This document shows, one piece after another, positions 7,148-12,708 of a stretch of 12,708 bases of DNA (position 1 is the stretch's first letter; the number at the start of each line of letters is the position of its first letter). The position numbers were made by a program, and so were the translations under genes. The notes below the pieces were generated by a model. That model was not told the origin of the DNA, did not search any database, and was given only the letters and a program-made list of their open reading frames with translations. The DNA comes from an uncultured Clostridia bacterium (GTDB lineage Bacteria; Bacillota; Clostridia; Christensenellales; Aristaeellaceae): the NCBI GenBank assembly GCA_945877525.1, contig CAMDVP010000063.1, forward strand, positions 1 to 12,708, written 5' to 3'.

Positions 7148-7932
7148 GGCGGATGCTGCTGACCGTGGAATACGACGGCACGAACTATGCGGGCTGGCAG
7201 CGGCAGCTGAACGGCCTGGCGGTGCAGCAGGTGCTGGAGGAGGCCCTCTCACGCGCCTGCGGTGCGCCCATTGCCATTACCGGCGCCAGCCGCACCGACG
7301 CGGGGGTTCATGCCCGGGGGCAGGCCCTGCACTTTGATACGGAATCCTCCATTCCCCCGGAGAAGTATCCCTTTGTGCTCAACACCATGCTGCCCCCGGA
7401 CATCCGCGTGCAGACAGGGCGGGAGGTACCCCCCGGCTTTCACGCCCGGTTCATGACCTGCGGCAAGCAGTACACCTACCGCATGGTGAACGCCCGGCAG
7501 GGCAGCGCTCTGCGCCGCAACACCCATCTGCATGTGCCCCTGCCCCTTGACCTGCCCGCCATGGCCCGCGCTGCCGAAACGCTTCTGGGAACGCACGATT
7601 TCGCGGCCTTTCAGGCCAGCGGCGGCACGGCGAAAACCACCGTGCGCACCATCCGTCGGGCAGAAATGACGAATCGGGATGACGAGGTAACGCTCATCAT
7701 CGAGGGCGACGCTTTCCTTTACAACATGGTGCGGATCATCGCCGGCACCCTGGTGGAGATCGGCTATCACCGCCGAGGGGAGGATGCGTTCCTGCGGGCC
7801 TATGACACCCTCAGCCGCCTGGAGCTGGGCGTGACCGCGCCGCCCCACGGGCTGGAGCTGACCCGGGTGGACTATCCCGAGGCGGCGTTTCGCTTTCCCG
7901 AAACCATCCGCTGGCATGAGGAGGCGGACTGA
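7144..7932 (+). CDS. truA: tRNA pseudouridine(38-40) synthase TruA
   Basis: TruA converts uridines 38-40 in the anticodon arm of many tRNAs to pseudouridine. The 262 residues match the family. The catalytic aspartate is D52 in GASRTDAGVHA (47-57). Other conserved features are the N-terminal EYDGTNYAGWQRQ (9-21), Y110 in QYTYR, THDFAAF (150-156), FLYNMVR (191-197) and the C-terminal APPHGLELTRVDY (232-244). The GTG start at 7144 overlaps the ecfT stop by four bases, and GGAGGG lies nine bases upstream; the next ATG (7153) is too far from it. The ecfA1-ecfA2-ecfT-truA order is a widely conserved Bacillota arrangement. Usually rplM and rpsI follow, but here they do not. Confidence 0.96.
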   Translation: MRRMLLTVEYDGTNYAGWQRQLNGLAVQQVLEEALSRACGAPIAITGASRTDAGVHARGQALHFDTESSIPPEKYPFVLNTMLPPDIRVQTGREVPPGFHARFMTCGKQYTYRMVNARQGSALRRNTHLHVPLPLDLPAMARAAETLLGTHDFAAFQASGGTAKTTVRTIRRAEMTNRDDEVTLIIEGDAFLYNMVRIIAGTLVEIGYHRRGEDAFLRAYDTLSRLELGVTAPPHGLELTRVDYPEAAFRFPETIRWHEEAD

Positions 7933-7934
7933 CC

Positions 7935-9377
7935 TTGCGCAAAACCTATATGACCACCATGCCGGACAAGTCCGGCGCGTTCCTGCTGGCCAGCCGCATT
8001 ATCCTGGCCCATGGGGGCAACATCACCCGCTGCAACTACAATAAGGCTGTGGACAGCCACACCCTGTTTGTGGATGTGGAGGCGGAGGAGAGCGCCCAGC
8101 AGGAAATCGAGCGGGAGCTGACCCAGGCGGGCTATCTCTCGAAGGCTGTGCCCCACGCGAAAATTGTGCTGATGGAGTTCGAACTGGTTGACCGCCCCGG
8201 GGCCGTGCTGCCCATCCTGGAGGTGCTGGGCCGGTATCATATCAACATTTCCTATATCAGCAGCCAGGAGAACAATACGGGGAAGCAGTTTTTCAAGATG
8301 GGCCTGTACATCGAGGAGCCCGGGGCCATCGAAACCCTGCTGCGGGAGCTGTCCACCCTGTGCCCGGTGCGCATCCTCCAGTACGACTCCGGCGAAAAGA
8401 AGCTGGACAACACCGTATTCTACATCACCTTTGCCGGGGAAATGCGCCGCCTGCTCCGCCTGACCCAGGAGCAGACCAACGACTTTATCCTCAATGCCAA
8501 CCTGGTGATGCAGCAGCTGGACGAGCGCAACGAGCCCCCCAGCAAGACCTTCGAGTACATCAGCCGGTTTGCCCGCTTTGTGGCGGAGCACGGCGGCGCG
8601 GCCTACGACTGCCGCCTGACCCGCCTGCCCCTGACGGAGCGGGTGACCTGCACGGTGCTGGAGCCCCCCTGCGGCAGCAATATTACCGTGCTGGAGGACG
8701 GCCCCGGCGGCCCGCTGCTGATGGTGGACAGCGGCTTTGCCTGCTACCAGCGCCTGACCATGCGGCGGCTGCGGGCGCTGTTTCCCGGCTTTGACGAGCG
8801 GCCCAAGGAGCTGCTGCTGACCCACGCGGACTGCGACCATTGCGGACTGGTGAGCCAGTTTGGGGTGATTCACCTGAGCCGCCGCAGCGCCGAGTGCTTT
8901 GCCGCCGAGAGGGAGGGGCGGCCCAATGTGCGGGAGATGAACCGCAACACGCTGCCCTATTCCCGCCTGAGCAAGATCATTACCGAATACCGCACCCCCA
9001 TGGCCAGCCAGCTGCATGTGCTGAACACGCTGCCGGAGGACGACGAAAAGCCGCTTTCGCTCATCGGGCGCTTCGCCTTTGCCGATCTGCGCTTTGACGT
9101 GTACCAGGGCAACGGCGGACACCTGCCGGGGGAAATCGTGCTGCTGGACGAGGCGCACCGCATTGCCCTCACCGGGGACGATTATGTCAACGTGCATGGC
9201 TACACACCGGCGCAGAAGGAGTTCAACCGCCTGGCTCCCTACCTGATGACCAGCGTGAACGAGAATTCCCAGAAGGCCCGGGCCATTCTGAACGAGCTGC
9301 GCCTCCGGCTGGACGGCCAGGGATGGCTGATTCTGCCCGGCCATGGCGCAGTAGTGAACCGGGACGAGGCCCTGTGA
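7935..9377 (+). CDS. Double-ACT plus metallo-beta-lactamase-fold fusion protein
   Basis: A 480-residue cytoplasmic protein with two N-terminal ACT-like domains and a C-terminal MBL-fold domain. ACT 1 spans about 3-75 (DKSGAF at 11-16), and ACT 2 about 77-150 (DRPGAV at 86-91). After a linker, the MBL part (about 235-480) has LLMVDSG (261-267), THADCDH (296-302), GGHLPGEIV (394-402), TGDD (413-416) and LPGHGAV (467-473). The metal motif is HxDxDH, so the usual second histidine is aspartate (D299). ACT domains commonly bind amino acids, suggesting ligand control of the hydrolase; substrate and ligand are unknown. The start is TTG, supported by AGGAGG ten bases upstream in the end of truA; an ATG at 7950 is the alternative but is too far from that site. 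It lies two bases after truA and 24 before the FAD gene. Confidence 0.85.
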   Translation: MRKTYMTTMPDKSGAFLLASRIILAHGGNITRCNYNKAVDSHTLFVDVEAEESAQQEIERELTQAGYLSKAVPHAKIVLMEFELVDRPGAVLPILEVLGRYHINISYISSQENNTGKQFFKMGLYIEEPGAIETLLRELSTLCPVRILQYDSGEKKLDNTVFYITFAGEMRRLLRLTQEQTNDFILNANLVMQQLDERNEPPSKTFEYISRFARFVAEHGGAAYDCRLTRLPLTERVTCTVLEPPCGSNITVLEDGPGGPLLMVDSGFACYQRLTMRRLRALFPGFDERPKELLLTHADCDHCGLVSQFGVIHLSRRSAECFAAEREGRPNVREMNRNTLPYSRLSKIITEYRTPMASQLHVLNTLPEDDEKPLSLIGRFAFADLRFDVYQGNGGHLPGEIVLLDEAHRIALTGDDYVNVHGYTPAQKEFNRLAPYLMTSVNENSQKARAILNELRLRLDGQGWLILPGHGAVVNRDEAL

Positions 9378-9401
9378 TCCATCACCCGAAAGGAGAACGT
9401 C

Positions 9402-11000
9402 ATGCTTCGCATTGCGAATCTGTCCGTACCCCTTGATTATACAGACGAGAGTCTGCGCCTGCTGGCAGCCAGAAAGCTGAAGCTTGCCCCGGAACGGATG
9501 AAAAGCGTAACGCTGGTGAAGAAGTCGGTGGACGCCAGGGACAAGGGCGACGTGCACTTTGTGCTCACGGTGGACGTGCGAGCGGAGGGCGAGGACGACG
9601 CGCTGCGCCGCCTGAAGCCCGGCACAGCGACGAAGGTTTCTCCCAAGGCAGCGCCGCCCCTGCTCCGCGCCGCCTTCCGCCGCCCGCCCCTGGTGGTGGG
9701 CGCGGGGCCTGCGGGGCTGTTCGCTGCGCTGACCCTGGCACAGGCCGGGGCAAGGCCCATCCTGATTGAACGGGGCCGCCCGGTGGAGCAGCGCGTACAG
9801 GACGTGGAGGCCATGGCCCGGCGGGGGCGGCTTGACCCGGAGAGCAACGTGCAATTCGGCGAGGGCGGCGCGGGGGCGTTTTCCGACGGAAAGCTGACCA
9901 CGGGCATCAAGTCGCCCCACCTGCGGACGGTGCTGGAAACCTTTGTGCGCCATGGCGCGCCGGAAGAAATCCTCTATCTGCAAAAGCCCCATGTAGGCAC
10001 CGATCTGCTGCGGGGCGTGGTGGCTTCCATGCGCCGGGAGATCATCGCCCTGGGGGGCACGGTGCTGTTTGAAACCCGGCTGACGGGGCTGCTCCTGCGC
10101 CATGGGCATGTGGAGGGCGCGGCGGTCGTGCAGGCGGAAGAAGAAAGGGAAATCCTCACGGACACGGTGCTGCTGGCCATCGGCCACAGCGCCCGGGACA
10201 CGCTGCAGGGCCTGTTCCGCCAGGGAGTCAGAATGGTGCAGAAGCCCTTCGCCATGGGCGTTCGCATTGAGCATCCGCAAGGCCTCATCAACCGCAGCCA
10301 GTACGGGCGCTTTGCAGAGCATCCTGCCCTGCGGGCAGCGGACTACAAGCTGAATGTCCATACGCCCGACGGCCGGGGGGTCTACACCTTCTGCATGTGC
10401 CCGGGGGGCGAGGTGATTGCCGCGGCCTCCCAGCCGGGGGGTGTGGCGGTGAACGGCATGAGCTGCCATGCCCGGGACGGCCGTAATGCCAACGCGGCGC
10501 TGCTGGTGGGCGTGGCCCCCGGCGACTATGGCGACGATCATCCCCTGGCGGGCCTGGTATGGCAGCGCAGCATCGAGCAGGCGGCCTACCGCGCGGGCGG
10601 CGGGGATTTCCGCGCCCCCGTGCAGCGGGTGGAGGATCTGCTCGGCGGCAGGGCAACCACCCGCCTTGGCGAGGTGCAGCCCACCTATCGCCCCGGGGTC
10701 ACCTGCGCCGACCTGCGGGAGTGCCTGCCGGGATTCATCATCGACGACCTGAAGCTGGGCATCACGCAAATGGACCGGCAGCTGCGGGGCTTTGCGCATC
10801 CCGACGCGGTGCTGACAGGCGTGGAAACGCGCTCATCCTCGCCGGTGAGGCTGCCAAGGGGCGCGGAAGGCATGGCCGAAGGGCTGGACGGCCTGTTCCC
10901 CGTGGGTGAGGGCGCGGGCTATGCCGGGGGAATTGTCAGTGCGGCGGTGGATGGCATCACAGCCGCCCGGGCCGCCCTGGAGAGGGGCGGTGAAGGATGA
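9402..11000 (+). CDS. COG2509-type FAD-dependent oxidoreductase
   Basis: A 532-residue flavoprotein of the uncharacterised COG2509 dehydrogenase family. A small N-terminal alpha/beta domain (about 1-85) precedes the Rossmann dinucleotide fold, with VVGAGPAGLFAAL (98-110) and the ribose-binding acidic residue E123 in LIERG. The stretch ESNVQFGEGGAGAFSDGKL at 147-165 is the hallmark of this family. ATRLGEVQPTYRPG and ITQMDRQLRGF follow in the substrate-side domain. The C-terminal FAD contact is GLFPVGEGAGYAGGI (about 501-515). No disulfide CxxC redox pair is seen. Reaction and partner are unknown. The ATG follows AAAGGAG by six bases. The stop overlaps the start of the HAD gene by four (ATGA), so it is part of the same operon. 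Confidence 0.93.
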   Translation: MLRIANLSVPLDYTDESLRLLAARKLKLAPERMKSVTLVKKSVDARDKGDVHFVLTVDVRAEGEDDALRRLKPGTATKVSPKAAPPLLRAAFRRPPLVVGAGPAGLFAALTLAQAGARPILIERGRPVEQRVQDVEAMARRGRLDPESNVQFGEGGAGAFSDGKLTTGIKSPHLRTVLETFVRHGAPEEILYLQKPHVGTDLLRGVVASMRREIIALGGTVLFETRLTGLLLRHGHVEGAAVVQAEEEREILTDTVLLAIGHSARDTLQGLFRQGVRMVQKPFAMGVRIEHPQGLINRSQYGRFAEHPALRAADYKLNVHTPDGRGVYTFCMCPGGEVIAAASQPGGVAVNGMSCHARDGRNANAALLVGVAPGDYGDDHPLAGLVWQRSIEQAAYRAGGGDFRAPVQRVEDLLGGRATTRLGEVQPTYRPGVTCADLRECLPGFIIDDLKLGITQMDRQLRGFAHPDAVLTGVETRSSSPVRLPRGAEGMAEGLDGLFPVGEGAGYAGGIVSAAVDGITAARAALERGGEG

Positions 11001-11647
11001 TCCGCGGAGTATGCTTCGATATGGACGGCGTGCTGGTGGATACCGAGGGCCTGGGCGGGCTGGTGCTGGGCGAGGCTGGGGCCAGACAGGGCTGCACGAT
11101 GACCCGGGCGCAGTGCGAAGCGCTCATCGGTGTCACCATGAAAACAACCCGGGAGCTGCTGAAGGGCTGGTTTCCGGGAATTGACACCGACCGCTTTGTG
11201 CAGGACTGGTATACGCTGATGCTGGAGCGCGTCCGCCGGGACGGCCTGCCTCTCAAGCCCCATGCGGACGAAACCCTGCGGCGGCTGCGCCGGAGGGGGC
11301 TGAAGCTGGCGCTATGCACCTCCAACGCCCGGAAGGTGGTGGAGGAATATCTGGCCCTGGCCGGGTGGGAGGATGCCTTTGACCGGGTGATTACCGGCGA
11401 CATGGTGCAAAACGGTAAGCCTGCCCCGGATATCTACCTGCTGGGTGCGCGGGAACTGGGCCTGGAGCCATCGGAGTGCCTGGGGGTGGAGGACTCGGTC
11501 AACGGAGTGAAGTCGGTGCGGGCCGCGGGGCTGCGCTGCGTGATGATCCCAGACAGCCTGCCCTATACCCCGGAGCTTGCCCTTTTTGTGAATACGCTGC
11601 TGTCCGACCTGTCGGAGCTGGAAGCAATGATTGATAAGGAGAGATGA
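10997..11647 (+). CDS. HAD-superfamily hydrolase, beta-phosphoglucomutase-like
   Basis: A 216-residue haloacid dehalogenase-type enzyme with all four core motifs. Motif I is DMDGVLVDTE (8-17) with nucleophile D8 and acid/base D10; motif II is CTSN (107-110); motif III is K141 in GKPAPD; motif IV is VEDSVNG (164-170). A helical cap (about 15-85) lies between motifs I and II, as in the beta-phosphoglucomutase and small sugar-phosphatase subfamily. It probably removes or shifts phosphate on a small metabolite; the sequence does not decide which. The ATG overlaps the upstream stop by four bases, with AGAGGGG upstream. Only three bases separate its stop from pepT. Alternatives are a 2-deoxyglucose-phosphate-type phosphatase or a phosphoglycolate phosphatase. 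Confidence 0.92.
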   Translation: MIRGVCFDMDGVLVDTEGLGGLVLGEAGARQGCTMTRAQCEALIGVTMKTTRELLKGWFPGIDTDRFVQDWYTLMLERVRRDGLPLKPHADETLRRLRRRGLKLALCTSNARKVVEEYLALAGWEDAFDRVITGDMVQNGKPAPDIYLLGARELGLEPSECLGVEDSVNGVKSVRAAGLRCVMIPDSLPYTPELALFVNTLLSDLSELEAMIDKER

Positions 11648-11650
11648 ACC

Positions 11651-12708
11651 ATGACGGTCAAGGAACGCTTTCTGAACTATGTGCAGATTGAGACAACCTC
11701 GGACGAAAGCTGCGAAGGCTGCCCTTCCAGCCAGGGACAGTGGACGCTGGCCCGCCTGCTGGTGGAGGAAATGCGCGCCATGGGCATTGCGGACGCCCGG
11801 GTGGACGAACACTGCTATGTCTATGGAACCATTCCTGCCAAGGGCAGCCAGACGGCCCGGGTGGGGCTGATTGCTCATATGGACACCTCCGACGGTGTGA
11901 AGGGCCCCACCCACCCCCAGGTGATCCCGGATTATGATGGCGGGCCCATCACCCTGAAGAACGGCATCGTCATCGACGGGTTTGACTTTCTGCCGGATCT
12001 CAAGGGACAGGAGCTGATCGTCACCGATGGCGAAAGCGTGCTGGGCGCGGATGACAAGGCGGGCGTGGCGGAAATCATGGCCCTGGCCCAGCGCCTGACC
12101 GCCCCCGACGCGCCGGATCACTGCACGGTATGCCTGGGCTTTACCCCGGATGAAGAGATTGGCCGCGGGGCGGATCTGTTTGACGTGGCGGGCTTCGGCG
12201 CGGACTACGCCTACACGGTGGACGGCGGCGCGGTGGGCGAATTGGAGTATGAGAACTTCAACGCCGCAGGCTGCAGGGTGCAGTTCCACGGGGTGAACAT
12301 TCATCCCGGCTCCGCCAAGAATCAGATGAAGAACGCCGCGCTGATTGCCATTGAGTTTGCCTCCATGCTGCCCGCACACGAAACTCCCGCCCATACCGAG
12401 GGCTACGAGGGCTTCTACCATCTGTGCGACATGCGCGGCGATGAGGAAAACGCCTCTCTGATTTACATCATTCGCGACCATGATGCGCAGAAGTTTGAGG
12501 CGCGCAAGGAAACGGTGCGGCGCATTACCGACTATCTCAACGCCAAGTACGGCGAGGGTACGGTGGAACTGCTCCTGCGGGATAGCTACCGCAACATGCG
12601 GGAGATGGTGGAGCCCCACATGGAGATTATCGACAAGGCGCGGGACGCCTTCCTGGCCTGCGGAGTCACGCCCGTCACCATGCCCATCCGCGGCGGCACC
12701 GATGGTGC
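11651..12708 (+). CDS. pepT: Peptidase T (tripeptide aminopeptidase), 3' end outside the window
   Basis: A zinc-dependent M20-family aminopeptidase that releases the N-terminal residue from tripeptides in the cytoplasm. About 352 residues are visible of roughly 405-410 expected. Motifs are HMDTSD (76-81), with metal ligand H76 and D78; GADDKAG (132-138), with the bridging aspartate; PDEEIGRG (166-173), with the catalytic base E168 and ligand E169; and TVDGG (189-193), with ligand D191. The lid domain shows HGVNIHPGSAKNQMKNA and the family-typical YIIRDHDAQKFEARK. MPIRGGTDG at the edge is also typical. The last histidine ligand would lie beyond the window. The ATG is three bases after the HAD stop, with AAGGAGAG upstream, so it belongs to the same operon. 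No frame break is seen. Confidence 0.95.
   Translation, partial: MTVKERFLNYVQIETTSDESCEGCPSSQGQWTLARLLVEEMRAMGIADARVDEHCYVYGTIPAKGSQTARVGLIAHMDTSDGVKGPTHPQVIPDYDGGPITLKNGIVIDGFDFLPDLKGQELIVTDGESVLGADDKAGVAEIMALAQRLTAPDAPDHCTVCLGFTPDEEIGRGADLFDVAGFGADYAYTVDGGAVGELEYENFNAAGCRVQFHGVNIHPGSAKNQMKNAALIAIEFASMLPAHETPAHTEGYEGFYHLCDMRGDEENASLIYIIRDHDAQKFEARKETVRRITDYLNAKYGEGTVELLLRDSYRNMREMVEPHMEIIDKARDAFLACGVTPVTMPIRGGTDG

Noticed and set aside
7872..10799. A minus-strand open frame of 975 codons, antisense to truA, the ACT-MBL gene and the FAD gene.
   Set aside because: It lies opposite three genes with clear family motifs. Its translation is rich in His, Gln, Gly and Ala with no recognisable domain. 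Such long antisense frames arise from GC-biased third codon positions.
11651..12708. pepT as a pseudogene because no stop is found.
   Set aside because: The frame stays open with all expected motifs up to the window end; it is cut by the window, not broken.

Overview
The window looks like chromosomal DNA from a GC-rich member of the Bacillota, probably Clostridia. The signs are strong AGGAGG-type ribosome binding sites, GTG and TTG starts, tightly overlapping genes, clostridial small families (DUF1934/YwiB, DUF4363, YetF/DUF421), and an ECF vitamin-transporter core ending in truA. A finer placement, such as a gut Christensenellales- or Oscillospirales-like lineage, is only a guess. Fourteen protein genes are supported. 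No tRNA, rRNA, CRISPR array, insertion sequence or prophage gene was seen.

Left part (1-1823). Three coupled genes run leftward: a YwiB-like beta-barrel protein, a 164-residue protein I cannot assign, and an UlaG-type metallo-beta-lactamase-fold hydrolase. They read from an extended -10 promoter at about 1728-1756. A 46-base inverted repeat lies 37 bases beyond the last gene, at the window edge; it may be their terminator or the operator of a gene outside the window. The leftward promoter stands back to back with a rightward promoter for ispE, and a perfect DnaA-box 9-mer overlaps the leftward -35.

Middle part (1824-4593). ispE (MEP isoprenoid pathway) is followed by a yetF-like and a DUF4363 gene, a pair of small membrane-anchored proteins. 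A separate six-helix HdeD-like membrane protein follows, with its own near-consensus promoter (TTGCAA-17-TATAAT) and a strong intrinsic terminator.

Right part (4595-12708). A new promoter begins two bases after that terminator and appears to drive eight genes in one direction, each overlapping or lying within 24 bases of the next: ecfA1, ecfA2, ecfT, truA, a double-ACT plus metallo-beta-lactamase fusion, a COG2509 FAD-dependent oxidoreductase, a HAD phosphatase or mutase, and pepT (cut by the window end). The first three encode the shared energizing module of a group II ECF transporter; no substrate-binding S component is present. Next to truA the usual partners would be ribosomal genes rplM-rpsI; here they are replaced by metabolic genes.

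The most unusual object is the 480-residue ACT-ACT-MBL protein (7935-9377), which joins a small-molecule-sensing module to a hydrolase domain with an altered metal motif (HxDxDH). Most of the window is otherwise ordinary core genome.
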